A stretch of 64,000 nucleotides of DNA from Alentia gelatinosa (lineage: Eukaryota; Annelida; Polychaeta; Phyllodocida; Polynoidae), in assembly GCA_950022655.1 (NCBI GenBank), contig OX465592.1, positions 5,291,544 through 5,355,543 of the forward strand, read 5' to 3'. How positions within the stretch are numbered: position 1 is the stretch's first letter; each line of letters starts with the position of its first letter. The notes under the pieces are model-generated. The model was not told where the DNA came from and did no database searches. It worked only from the letters and a program-made list of their open reading frames with translations. The position numbers and the translations under genes are program-made. Positions 44,601-59,400 of this stretch are shown here, piece after piece.

Positions 44601-47600
44601 GCCTGGATATAGTCATCTATGTATCACCCATTGAGTATGAGTTACCATACTCGCATGCCTGTTGTTCAGGCTAAGATAATACAAGAATCTACTCTACCTT
44701 CTGACCCAGGACAAGTTGTATAAAAAGACAAGTTTACCCAGCACATATAAAACAGGGTGCATAGACATATTCTAAATACTGAGATAATTTGTGATGCAAT
44801 CCTATCAATAGTGTAGTTACAAGTAGATGGGGACTACGCTCGGGGAGGGAATTTAATATGTTTGTGTGACCGGGTCATACATGGGTTGTGCTCTCCGATT
44901 TCATGTTGTGTCTTCTTCTTAGGTATTACGTGGGTTCACCACTGTCGTGCCGCCCGATTTGATGTCATTTTTTGCTCACAGGTCAAATGTGGGCTCACCA
45001 CTGTTATGCCACCCGATTTAATGTTGTGTCTTGTTTGCAGGTCATACGTGGGCTTACCACTGCTGTGCCGCCTGATTTAATGTTGTGTCTTGTTCGTAGG
45101 TCATACATGGGCCCAATCTAATGTTGTGTCTTGTTCGTAGGTCATACGTGGGCTCACCACTGCTGTACCGCCCGATTTAATGTTGTGTCTTGTTCGTAGG
45201 TCATACACGGGCCCGATTTAATGTTGTGTCTTGTTCGCAGGTCATACGTGGGCTCACCACTGCTGTACCGCCCGATTTAATGTTGTGTCTTGTTCGTAGG
45301 TCATACACGGGCCCAATTTAATGTTGTGTCTTGTTCGCAGGTCATACGTGGGCTCACCACTGCTGTGCCGCCTGGTCTGAAGGCGTAATTCAGGCTGAGG
45401 ACTACTCTCTACAGTTTGTCGACCGCGCTGTATTCGCTGGTCTCAACCAGGTGAGTCTGTCCTACAACATCTCTGCGATATAAATACCTGTATGATAGAC
45501 TAAACGTTGCCAATTCAGTAAAACTCGGAGAAACGATCCCACATAACAGGTCAAGTACAGACACTATTGAGATCTATGAATGTTTCCTATAAAGAGCACT
45601 CACTAAGTTAGGTCTGGTCATGATTTCACACGTTAGAGAAAATCTGTATAAGGCGTAATTACTAATGGAAAATAGACCAATTTTTACGATCAAAATGTTA
45701 TGGTGACACTTATCACATGACATGAATCTGTTGGATAAAGCTTTAATGTCTATGACTTTTTAATGATGCTAACTGACGGTCTCAACCCAGGACACACCTA
45801 CACATACACCTACACCACTTTTGTCTGAATGTACATTTTTCATCTGTTCCACTGGTATCTGTATATACACTAGACTAGATATTTAACTAAGTACAGTTAA
45901 TGAAGAGAATATGCTATATAACATGGATTTATATCTGTAATCTGACAATCTTTGTTTATCTTTCTTCTCATCGAGCAGAAATGTAGCTACTGTCGCCGTT
46001 ACGGCGCCACCATCATGTGTCGGGACTCCAAGTGTGACCGCATGTACCACTACCCATGTGCGTCCGGCAGCGGGTGCTTCCAGGTAGGTCCTACTCTCCA
46101 TCCACTTACTCTGTCACTATGTGTAGTTAATTAACGGAGAGACTGTGATAGTTGTGCATGTACCACTACCCATGTGCGTCTGGCAGCGGGTGCTTCCAGG
46201 TAGGTCTCACTCTCCATCCACTTACTCTGTCACTATGTGTAGTTATTTAACGGAGAGACTGTGTTAGTTGTGCATGTACCACTACCCATGTGCGTCCGGC
46301 AGCGGGTGCTTCCAGGTAGGTCTCACTCTCCATCCACTAACTTTGTCACTATGTGTAGTTATTTAACGGAGAGACTGTGATTGTTGTGCATGTACCACTA
46401 CCCATGTGCGTCCAGCAGCGGGTGCTTCCAGGTAGGTCTCACTCTCCATCCACTTACTCTGTCACTATTTGTAGTTAATTAACGGAGAGACTGTGATAGT
46501 TGTGCATGTACCACTACCCATGTGCGTCCGGCAGCGGGTGCTTCCAGGTAGGTCTCACTCTCCATCCACTTACTCTGTCACTATGTGTAGTTACTTAACG
46601 GAGAGACTGTGTTAAGTGTGCAAACCCCTGGTTTTGTGTCCAATTGACAAATGTTTTCTTCTTTTTTCAGGACATCAAAGGTCTCTCCCTACTCTGCCCG
46701 TACCACACAGACCAGGCTGTTGCTATAGGTATTTACTCTCTTACATATTCATTAAATAATTACCTCAGTCACTAGTTGCATTGACACAGTTATCAGTTGA
46801 TTGTAAAGACTATACTATTAGATTAGAGTTAGTTTCAGTAATATGCAATGTCTGACTTCGGATCATACAGGATCATTCTGACACTGCCGGTGTGCTGCGA
46901 TAGTTTGTTACCCTGCGATAAACCGTTATTATTGCCCACTCAATACGCGCATGCATTTGGACATGTTCTTCCGTTCAGCTAGCACAGGCTATTGGATGTA
47001 CTACTATTTTGATGTGATTTTAATATAAATGAATGAAAAGAATAGTATTTCACTATGATAATTACATGTTGTGATATGCTTAATTTTGGCAAATTTTCAT
47101 CCTCCAATTGTGGAGTTCAACACTGCGCATGCTCGTACATGCGCACCAGATACTAGTGGGCGATAATAACAGTTTATCGCAGGGTAACAAAGTATTGCAC
47201 TACACTGGGCGGTTCTGACAGTGCCGGGCGGTTCTGACAGTGCCGGGCGTGTCTGACAGTGCCGGGCGGTTCTGACAGTGCTGGGCGGTTCTGACAGTGC
47301 CGGGCGGTTCTGACAGTGCCGGGCGTGTCTGACAGTGCCGGGCGGTTCTGACAGTGCCGGGCGTGTCTGACAGTGCCGGGCGGTTCTGACAGTGCCGGGC
47401 GTGTCTGACAGTGCCGGGCGGTTCTGACAGTGCCGGGCGGTTCTGACAGTGCCGGGCGTGTCTGACAGTGCCGGGCGGTTCTGACAGTGCCGGGCGGTTC
47501 TGACAGTGCCGGGCGGTTCTGACAGTGCCGGGCGGTTCTGACAGTGCCGGGCGGTTCTGACAGTGCCGGGCGGTTACTGGAAGCACAGATATTGGATCCA

Positions 47601-50600
47601 ATCTTTCCTAAATCCTACTACGAATAAAGAGGCTTAAATAGATTTTGCAATATCAATTCTGTTAATCCTAACGTAAAAAGAAGACACACATTAAGCAATT
47701 GGACTGTTCTTATATCAAAACATGGAATTTGACCCAATGGGATGGGATTATCAAAGCATATAGATAGGATTAGAATCTTTTAGTAATCTTGAAGATATTC
47801 TACTTTTTATTATAGCAAGATCACGAAAATTATCTACAAACAATCCTCAGTAGCTCCATAGACTGTAATAAGTATGAAGTTTTCACTACACTTTTCAGGA
47901 GGTTGTGAATTGAGCATTATCCACTGAGCAATTCTCACGATTTCCACTTCAGAATTAATCAAGTTTAGAATTACCGACGTTTGACTCGGTGATGAAGTGT
48001 ATCGGTATCTTTGATTGTTGATGGCGGGGGTTGCTATGGTGATGTAAACAAAGAGGCGTTATCACGCGACTCTGGGTCAGTCAACGTCCGGGTCTGCTAG
48101 GAAGGGCCTGCGTCCCCATGACGTCACAGCGTCTATGTGGGACTGAGGCTTGACTGATCTCCTGTTTATATTTATATAAATACCAGTGGTATTTCCCACC
48201 GTCGTAGCAGCGATGAAAAAAAGACTGAGTTTGTATTAGTTTTAGACGTCCTCAATATGAATTAACCGAGCAAGATTGCCACATTGGAAAAATTATTATT
48301 TCCCCCTTTTCAAATTAGAAATGAAAAGCTAGAGTAGAAAGATACTTGAACGAACACAGTTTTTATCGCTATTTGGAGCCTTGCCAAGAGGGATGAAATT
48401 ATCCAAAACGTGATGAACTGGCAGGGTCTTCTTTTCCCTATGGGTGCCCCTCCTATGTGGCATAAGGGAGGGGATATATAAGTTTATTTGTCATGAGACA
48501 AGCGGCAGAAACGAGCTGAACAGGGACTTGATGGCGGACTAGCCGTGTGCACGTCGGGGCTGGCAGCCTGCCAACTCCTAATGATGGGATTCCGGTGCAC
48601 GCACAGTTCGGCAGACGGGGCGGGGGGTGGGAGGGAGGGAGGGAAGAGGGAGAGTGGGGGGGCTTTCAATGTGTTCAAAGCACAGTTCGGCAGAAATACG
48701 ACCGTGACATTGATAGCGGCCGGGACTACTTTCCTGAAGCCCCGCTGGCCGCCCGCCGCCCAGATAAGCGTAGCGCTGCGTTAGACGCCCAAACAGACCG
48801 CGATGCCGACCATTCGGGGAGAATCTGACACAAAACGAGACGAACCAACAGCTAGACCGGGAAATAAAACAACGCGCGCCATTCGGTCGCGGGGAAGAGA
48901 CGGGCGCACGCCCAGCGAATAAATAATGTATGTTGCCTAGCAGCGGTCGAGGCAGGAGTGACACTGTAGCTATGTTTCGGGGGGGGGGGGGGGCTCTGAC
49001 CTCATTTCACCCCAGGAGGCCTCATGTGGGGGGGGGGGGGGGGGGGGGGAGATGGGATGGGGTGAGGGAAAGGGAAGGGGTGGGGTGGGTCATGGTCCCA
49101 TGGGCACAGTAAAGGCAGTGTGCATGCATGGAGGCCGAGGGGCAGGGGATCGGGAACAGGGTTTTAGGAGGGAGTTGATGGGCGGGGTGGTGTCGGCCTG
49201 CCCCCCCCCCCCCCCCCCCCCCCCCCACCAGAATGGAGATTCGTCTTTAGCTCCGGTCAGTCTCGGGTTGGCCAAGTCCCACAGACAAGGCACCCCGCGG
49301 CCAGCATAGTCACACTGCCAAACGGCCAGAAACCAGCGAAGCGCGGAATGTTGACAGCTCCACCCAGTGTGTTCCAGAGTCCCTAAATTATTCACCTCAG
49401 ACGCTGCCCCCAGTCGACGTCACCAGTGACGTCACATATGTATTGTATCAGCAGCGAAAAGCATCAAATATTAAGCCCCAGGTGTTTGGGAAACTTTCCA
49501 ATTGAATTTGGTTTCCAGTAATACTAAATTCCTCGGTGGTTAATGGGAATGTTCAAAACTGACTGTAGGCCGATAGTGCAAAGCAGGGGAGAACAAGGGC
49601 AGTTGATGTTGTGCTGTGGTAGGTCAGGCTGATGGGTCAGATACGATAGTTGATACGATATGATACAATGAAATTGTAATGTTTACGCAGAGGCAGCACA
49701 ACAAAAGTTGCGTGTGGCTGAGTGACGTCAGAACTGACAACAGATGACAATGTAAACTCAGCACACACACTGGACTCGTAATCCCAAGGTTGTGGGTTTG
49801 AGTCCCACTGCAGCCACCTTTCTCCTTCACCCCCAGCAGTGGTAGATTTACTGCTATATCAAAGGCAAGTTATTCTCATACCATGTTTATGTGGTGTGGT
49901 ATGCAGCCAACTTTCTCCTTCATCCCATGTGAAGTAAAAGAACAGTTACCTCAGTAAATGTGTAGGGATTAGATTTCTTACTGAATTCATCCCTTGTTTG
50001 GGTTAGTAGGAGTTAGCGTAAAGGCAATAATACCAACCTTGCACTGAACTTGTTTCGGTTAATAGTGAGTAAGGGTAATAATGCCAACTTCGCACTGACC
50101 TTGTTTTGGTTAGGACTGAGTAAGGTTATTGAGACCGATCTTTTACTGACGTTTTCTTTAGGAGTGAATAAGAATAATAATAGCGACCTTGGGCCGACCT
50201 TGTTTCCGTTAGGAGTGAGAAAGGGTAATAATAGTGACTTGCGCTAACCTTGATTCAGTTAGTAGTGAGTAAAGGGTAACGATACCGACCTTGCGCTGAC
50301 TTTGTTTGCGGTAAGAATGAGTAAGGGTAATGAGACCGATCTTGCGCTAACCTTGTTTCAGTTAGGAATGAGTAAGGGTAATGAGACTGATCTGGAGTTA
50401 GGAGTTAGGAGTGAGTAAGGGTAATAATAGTGACCTTGCGCTGACCTTGTTTCAGTTAGGAGTGAGTAAGGGTAATGAGACTGACCTTGCGCTGACCTTG
50501 TTTCGTTTAGGACTGAGTAAGTGCAGTGAGACCGATCATGCGCTGACCTTGTTTCGGCTGGGAGTGAGTAAGGGTAATGATACTTGTGAGAGAAAGGTGA

Positions 50601-53600
50601 CAATGCAGAAGTCTATTTGATCTGTTTGTGTTGTACCAGCTGGCCAGGAGGCGAGCTGCGTCGTCTGTGACCGACCCGGAGAGATCAGCGAGCAGCTCTT
50701 CTGTACGAGCTGCGGCCAGCATTACCATGGCACCTGCCTCGACCCGCCAGTCGAGGTCAACCCGGTCGTCCGGGCAGGCTGGCAGTGCCCTGAGTGTAAG
50801 ATCTGCCAGACATGCAGGTAAGTGCATCGCAGCCATCGGACCGGAGAGAACACCGATCGGTGTCCATATCTTATACGCTTTACACATGTCATTATGATAA
50901 CTCATTTTGCCTTATTACGCTACTTAGATGCCAATGATGCTTCCTGCTTTCTACGACTAACATATCATTGTATCCAGATGCTCGTCCAACCTCTTTCCAT
51001 CCTGACGTATGTATTCCCGAGTGCAAAATATCTTTAAAAATGTTGGCGTATGTATTTGCATTGAAATTTACATTCTAGAAACTGCAGATGTCACATATAT
51101 CAACATATATGTAAATGTATCTGGGTAGTGATTAAGAAACAAACGTATTAATGCATCTAAAGGTTGTTTTGACAAATTCTTATTGTATCACCAGAAATTA
51201 TGAGCTTATTTGATAAACCTAGCAAAGTTATTTCTTCAAATAGAAGCAATTTTGTTTTCTTGCCATTTTGCTCTTACCATGTGAAAGCTTGTAGTTCTAG
51301 CCTATCATATTGTTGTTGCGGCATTTCTGTTTGCATTGCATTGTGACTAAATACAACGTTTACCGTTGTGGCTTTAACGCAAAACAGCTTTCGATACCCT
51401 TCTTCCTGCAGCTGTAGTGCAGAGAAGCTCAAATAAAATAACCGGGATTAACAAATAAGAGCAAGGTGTACTTAATATAGTGTAATATAAGGGTTTAGAA
51501 AATGAACATTTAAAAAAAACATGTGTAATTAATAGCCGCACTGAAACTAGATACCTCTATGTACAACATAATCTACCTTAGCATAAGCTGATAATGCGCT
51601 GCGATCTTGTGTCACTATGTAAGTATTGTGTAACTCCTTAATTCGTGTAATAGTGAGGCACCGTGATCTTGTCACTGGTGGAGAACCCTTCTCCTTCATG
51701 CCGTGTCACTATGTAAGCATCGCGTAACTCCTTACTTTGTGTAATAGTGAGGCACCATGATCTTGTCACTGGTGGAGAACCCTTCTCCTTCATGCCGTAT
51801 CACTATGTAAGCATCTTGTAAAGCATCAAGTCGTGTAATAGTGCCATAAACTGTTTATCTTGTCCTGTCACCTGGAGGGTCGAGGTATTCGGACATGATT
51901 TTACTGTTTGTTTACCATTGCTAGGCAACCGGGCGACGACAACAAGATGTTGGTGTGCGACACGTGCGACAAGGGCTACCACACGTTCTGCCTGCGTCCC
52001 GTCATGACGACCATCCCCAAGAACGGGTGGAAATGCAAGGTGAGGGGTCCTCGTCTTTTCTGTATCATACTACTGTGATGCTGATAACTACTTATATAGA
52101 ACAATATGGCTGTACTGCACATGCTGCAGAATGAGATAAGGCTTGATGTTCATTTACCAAATAAGGCCTTGGGGCGACTTAAGCGAATAAACATCACAGA
52201 GCTGTCAAATCCATAGAGACTATTGAATATCACAATGACTTTTGTTGTTCCTCTCCAAACTGTCAAACCTGTGGAGACTATTGAATATGACGATGACTTT
52301 TCTTGTTCGTCACAGAACTGTTGAATGTGTAGAGACTATTGAAAATGACTATAACTTTTCTTGTTCCTCACAGAACTGTCAAATCTGTGGAGACTATTGA
52401 ATTTGATGATGACTTTTCTTATTCCTCACAAAACTGTCCTGAGGCTGAATCTGTAGAGACTGTCGAATATGACAATAACTTTTCTTGTTCCTCTCAGAAA
52501 TGTTGAATCATTGGAGAATATTGAATATGACAATAACTTTTCTTGTTCCTCTCAGAAATGTTGAATCATTGGAGAATATTGAATATGACGATGACTTTTC
52601 TTGTTCCTCACAGAACTGTCGAATATGACGATAACTTTTCTTGTTCCTCTCAGAAATGTTCAATCATTGGAGAATATTGAATATGACGATAACTTTTCTT
52701 GTTCGTCTCAGAAATGTTCAATCATTGGAGAATATTGAATATGACGATGACTTTTCTTGTTCCTCACAGAACTGTCGAATCTGTGGAGACTGCGGCTCGC
52801 GCACCCCCGGAAGTGGCCCTAGTTCCCGCTGGCACCTCAACTATTCTGTTTGCGACAGTTGCTACCAGCAGAGAAACAAAGGTTTATCATGCCCGCTGTG
52901 CGGCAAGGCGTATCGCCACTTCACTCAGAAATCTATGGCACAATGTAACTACTGCAAGAAGTAAGTATCTTAACCAAGCCCTCATTTGAAATAAAACTGA
53001 AATAAAACTTTTTTACGGAATTTTTTTTTCATGGAAAAAGATTTATGTCAGTGTCTGAGGCTATTGTCCTCTGACTTATGTCAGTTGCATACATGTTTGT
53101 GTTTTTGTTGTCTTTTTTTTTATGCTAATATCTGGTTGTTTTAACACTGCTTCCCTGTGTGGGTGCGTAGTGGTTATACATAGGGCTGTGGCTGCTGCTA
53201 GACTGGTCTCCTTTGCGATATGACATGCTATGATACTAATGTGTTACTGGTCGTCTGTGCTTTCTCAGATACGTGCACGCAGCGTGCGACCCGTCGATCG
53301 CGTCCATAAAGGAGACGCACGAGCGACCTGACTACGTCTGCGTAGTTTGTAAAAACATGGAGGTAAGTCCGGACAGTCTACGCGATTATCAATACAACCT
53401 GGTGCCTGCTTAATAATCTAAGATCATGTAGAACCTTTATTGTATGCCATAGAAACCCAGGGACGATGTGGGTCAACTTTATTCAACACTTATGGATGAC
53501 CTTATTGATGGCTAAAACTGTCTTATCGAACAGACTAAGATATCATTAAACAATAACCCTTGTACAAGGTATCCATGTATGATTCTTGGTCATTCAATGG

Positions 53601-56326
53601 GCCCCTGACTCTAGAATAACTTTTGATTACATTATAACTTCTGTATCTGTCTGGATCTCTTAACGTAAAAATCAGAATGTCAGACTGGTGGTAAATCCTC
53701 TCTTATAGCCAGTTTGACCGCCCCAGTCCTGTTGGTACCGTCATACAATTCAAAAAGAAAAAATGTGTATGGATCTTCCGTCACAGACCACTGCTACTTA
53801 TTTATATGGAACCTTAGACACAGGCATTATTTGCTAGTGAATGCTCTTAGACACATACAGGCATTATTTACAAGTAAACGCTCTTAGACACATACAAGCA
53901 TTATTTGCGAGTAAATGCTCTAAGACACAGGAATCACTTACAAGTGAAAGCCCTTAGACACATACAGGCATTATTGACGAGTGAAAGCCCTTAGGCACAT
54001 ACAGGCATTATTGACGAGTGAAAGCCCTTAGGCACATACAGGCATTATTGATGAGTGAAAGCCCTTAGGCACATACAGGCATTAATTACTAGTGAAAACC
54101 CTTAGACACATACAGGCATTATTGACGAGTGAAAGCCCTTTTTTTTCCTTTTTTTTTTTTATTCTTTTATTTAGACTGGAGAGTCTACTAGGGTTTCCCC
54201 TGTTTTCAGTAGGCTCCAGTGGCCAATACTTCGTGGGTTGATGTTGATTTCAGGAGACGCATACACACATTATTATCGAGTGAAGGCCCTGAGACACATA
54301 AAGGCATTATTTGTGATTTACTTCGTTTCGCTGCAGTGTTTGACGTCGTCTTGTTTTATTTTCAGCCCGGCAGTGACGAGCTTCCTGATAATTTCCCTAT
54401 GATTATGGATGATTCTTCTTTACACATACCAGACATAGAAAGATTTAATATATTTAAAACTATTATACCAGGTGAGTAAACTGACATTACACATTTCTGA
54501 TATATTCAATATTTAGTATCAGCTCTTGGTGTGATAACTTGTTGATGTCGTGATACCACAAAACGTTAAAATACTTCACCTTGTTTCTTATAGTTGTCAT
54601 TTTATAAAGGCTTGATTCCATTTGGCTGAATTTTGTACCAATCACCACTTGGGCCCTAATCGGGGCTGCTTTAGCCCTGATCCGAACAGGGACTGAACAT
54701 GGCCCAAGCAGGATTGGGACTTTTAGTGACATTGAGAAACATGGTTTTAGTGACATTCAGAAACATGGTGGTTTTGAATGTTGTACGCTGAGCAGTGTTT
54801 TCCATAACACTGGCAAGAGAGAAATTCTTGACTTCCTCAGGGAACGTAAGATTTTCGATAAGATATGATCGAGAAGAGTGAGATGCCTGGATCAACCAGG
54901 CAGCATACCTTGTTATTCCAACAGGATGTGCAAATTTGAGTAAAGTAAACCAAGGTAAGTCTAATTGAACAAATTGGACATTAAACTACCAAACAATTGT
55001 ACATTGACTATGTAAATATAGGAGAACTACGCATGTTTTCATGATGCCGCTCTCTGACCCGTCTCTCAGGTGATGGTGGTGGGACATCGTTGATGCAGGA
55101 AGACAGCTTCACAGACGACGCAATCAACATCCACAGCTCCCAGGAGTCCATCCTCAACGAGGACTCCATCTCCATGGACATTGACCTCTCTGCACTGGAC
55201 ATGGGCATGTCGCAGCTGCCGTCCATGCCGAGCCCGGGGCACAGCGAGTACGGCGCGGGCGCCGGTCCCTCCGGCTCCATGACCAACCTGTCGTCGCGCT
55301 CCTCGTCCCCGCGGCCCGCCGGCCCCGGCAAGGGCAAGCCTGGCATGGGCAAACCCGGCATGGGCAAGAAGAAGCTCGGTGTAGGCCGACCACGGGTACG
55401 ACCACCCTCACTTTCAGATTTCCATGCTAACACCTTTCAGAGATGGCTACTTTCTGTTTTCATATGAAAATCCATCTTTTCGTTATCAATATACAAATTT
55501 ATTTTTCCTTGTGTAAGACAAAGATAATATTGATCGAGCCACATTTATTTTTAAAAAAACCAACTGAATCGAACCTCCCCACAGACCCCCGGCACTACGC
55601 TGTGGCTGACAACTAAGTGTTTACCATGTTTTCTGAGTCTCGCTGAGGCAGCAAATTCCACCTGAAGAAATATTTCCATTTTTTGCTCCTGACCCCAACT
55701 GACATCCCTGATCTTTTGAGTAACTCAGCTTTCTGATTTGTATAGTCTGTTAAATTTACATATTTCCTCAGCTACGTTCTGTATTAAACTCTCATCAGTT
55801 TAAAAATCACCTTACCTAAAAGAAGGCATTCAACCTCTGCCTGTCCTCTGCATTTGTCATTTGAGGAGTTCTTTGACCGCGTGCTTGGCTGTTTTCAGGG
55901 TCGTGGAATCGGGCCCGGCAAGAAGCGCTGTCGACCAGGACCGACCGGAGACAAGAAGAGGGGCCCGAAACCCAAACGTGGCCGAGGAGACTTAGATGTG
56001 AGTAGCTGCCTCTGTATGCTCCCTGCTGCATGTCGGGTATAACGATATGCTTACCATGTTTTCTCAGTTCCTCTGAGGCAGTTAATTCCACATGAATGAT
56101 AAGTTTCTGTCATATATATATATATATTTTTTTTTAAACATTTATTTATACTCGGTTAACACTCAGTCCGGGGACTGGTTTCAATGTGTGCCGAGCTGAT
56201 ATTAGATTGGTACAAATCTTTCATTCAAACATCATGTGACATGCAACTGTGCGCAATATAACATAATTACAGACATAGTAAAGGCCATAAAGTAAAATAA
56301 AGGTCATAATGATGTTGTTTGATTGG

Positions 56327-56411
<85 letters not shown>

Positions 56412-59400
56412 GTCTATTTTCCAGGATTCTTTTCTGAAAGTACTTTCTGGGACTCCTTTAGGTTACTTGTAGGCAGCCCACTGTACTGTATTGCTATTTT
56501 TATGGCTATCCCAATGCAGTTCAAGTGTAGCCATATCCTGAATTTTGAAATAGTATTGATAAAAAATGTGAATTTTGTGCAACTGCAGGGAGGAGCAAAC
56601 CAGTCCTCCAACGACGATGACCACCACTCGACAGTTGTCATCTGTCGCAGCAAGGACAGCTTTGTGCTGAAACAGGACATGTGTAAAAGCTGCGGCAGCT
56701 ACGGGCGCGGTGAGGAGGGCCGCCTCATCACCTGTACGCAGTGCGGACAGTGCTTCCACCCCTACTGCGCCGACGTCAAGGTAGTAAGCTAAACCAAAGT
56801 ACTCTACTCCAGTGACTTAGCATACATGCTACTACCATAAAGGGCGGTAAGAAAGATGTAAAATATCGGTTGACTTCAAGGTAGTACGTGAAAATACAGA
56901 ACTCTACTCCGGCGACTTGGCACTTACGCTGCTTCCCACATCGGGTGGTAAGAAAGAAAAAATGTAAAATATTGGTTGACATCAAGGCAGTACTTCCAAA
57001 CAAACAATGTTACTCTAGCAACTTAGGACTTATGCTGCTTCCCATATCGGGCCGTAAGAAAGAAAAATATAAAATGTCTGTTGACATCAGTGTAATGCAC
57101 GAAAACACAGAACTTTACGCTGCTTCATGTATAGGCTGGCAAGAAAGGAAAACATCGGAATTGTTGATGTTAAGGTATTATAGGAAAAATTGGTTGAGGT
57201 GAAAATTGGTTGCCATTAAGGTAATATGGTAAAACACAATCCTCTATCCATACAGAGCGACCACAAACAAAATGTCAAGAACAGCTGATACTGGATTCAT
57301 GGCTTGGCTTGCATTGAAGTGAGGGTTTCTATGCCCTGAACAATGATTCATTATTGGATTTTTGAAATTATTTCAGTTAAACAAAGTAATCCTGACGAAA
57401 GGCTGGCGGTGCTTGGACTGCACGGTCTGCGAGGGATGCGGGAAGCCGCACGACGAGGGGCGACTCATTCTGTGCGACGTGTGTGACATCTCGTACCACA
57501 TCTACTGCCTCGACCCGCCGCTGGACCGCGTCCCCACAGGCACCTGGAAATGCAAATGGTGAGCTCTTGCGGATGGTCTAGCAATCATAGACTGACTGGT
57601 TACATCGAAGTGCCATGCCATATGTTTATAGCTTTGTTGTGTGGGAGGGTTACTCCGACTGGAGGTTTAGCGTGGAGTAAGCTGGTTTGTTAGATCAAGG
57701 GAAAGCACACACCAATTTCGTAAATGAGAATTTTGATTTTTTTTTTTTTTTTTTTCAGCACAAGCATCGGCTTGTCACAGAGGTGTTTATTGCCACGTCG
57801 TAATAATCTAAATGAGAATTTTGAGTGTGACAACATGACAGTTTCTATTTACCAGCATCATTTGTTTTGCTAATGTGTGAGATGACAAATTTACTAGAGG
57901 CACTAGGCTGTGGGTTCTTAAGCGTCATACTTGAGATAAATGTAAATCAGAACAGAAAATAAGTTAACATTACCTGAGGCTAGATCTTCACTTGAAATAG
58001 ATACAAATTCAGACTCCCGGCACCCTTCTTCCAGATTTTCAGCATTTTTCAAAATCCATGCCTTGACTTACAAAACCTGAAGTTGTGACTCGTTTCCCCT
58101 CAGATGTAATTATTCGGGGACTGATTACCATTTGTCGTTACCTTGCACAGGTGTGTCAGCTGCATCACGTGTGGGGCAACAACGCCCGGCACAGGCTGCC
58201 AGTGGCAGAACGACTTCTCGCAGTGTGGAGTTTGCGCCTCACTCGTAGTCTGCCCTATCTGTACTCAGATGTATCGAGAAGAGGAGCTTATCATTCAGTG
58301 TCTGCACTGCGACCGGTAAGTCTGTCATTTGCTATGTGTACTGCGACTGGTGATATTTGGTTGATTTATGTCGTAGGTGGGTGGTATTGGGTTGATTTAT
58401 GTCGTAGGTGGGTGATTTTCGGTTGATTTATGCCATTGGTGGGTGTTATCGGGTTGATTTATGTCGTAGGTGGGTGATATTTGGTTTGTGTAGGTTGATG
58501 GGCCATAGCTGATTCCACCACTTTTTCCCATCTAGGTGATATTCAGTTGGTTTATATCGTAGGTGGGTGTTATTCGGTTGATTTATGTCATAAGTGGGTG
58601 ATATTTATTTGATTTATATCAGTTATGGGTGTTATTGGGTTGATTTATTTCGTAGCTTGGTGATATTTGGTTGATTTATGTCGTAGGTGGGTGATAACAG
58701 GTTGATTTATGTCGTAGGTGGGTGGTAACAGGTTGTTTATGTCGTAGTTGGGTGATAATAGGTTGATTTATGTCGTAGTTGGGTGATAACAGGTTGATTT
58801 ATGTCGTAGTTGGGTGATAATAGGTTGATTTATGTCGTAGATGGGTGCACGCGGCCTGTGATGAGATCCGCACTGAGGAGGACGCAGAGCGCACCGCCGA
58901 CTACGGCTACAACTGCATCTTCTGCCGGCCGCTGACGGGCGCCATCGGTCCTCTGCCGCCGCCACTGCCCGAACCCGAGGTGCCCCCGACGCCAGCGCCG
59001 GCGCCACCGCCTCCGCCTCCACCGCCGCCCCCGAAGGAGCCAGGTCAGTGAACATCATGAGGAAGTTACAGAAAGTTTTCCACTTATTTCCTGGATTTTC
59101 TAGATTTAAGTTTTGATAGAGAGGATATAATCAGGATTCAGATATTTTCTGGAGTTTTTGTAGACCTTACTGGTAGTTCTGTGTATTAAGAAATATTGGG
59201 TATGAAGACGATAGGTCAGCGGGAATTATACTAAGTCTCATGTGGAAATGTATGATGTAAAGGAGATTTATACCAAATCATATTCATGAAATTAACACTC
59301 AGGGATGCCCTTAAAAGAAGTAGAATCTCTGTATATCCCAATCTTTTTTAATTTCAATTTTTCAAAATACCTTTCTCCTGTGTGGTGTGGGACTAAACAG

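Noticed and set aside
47200..47601. 133-residue minus-strand frame
   Set aside because: 19-bp minisatellite; the peptide repeats with the unit.
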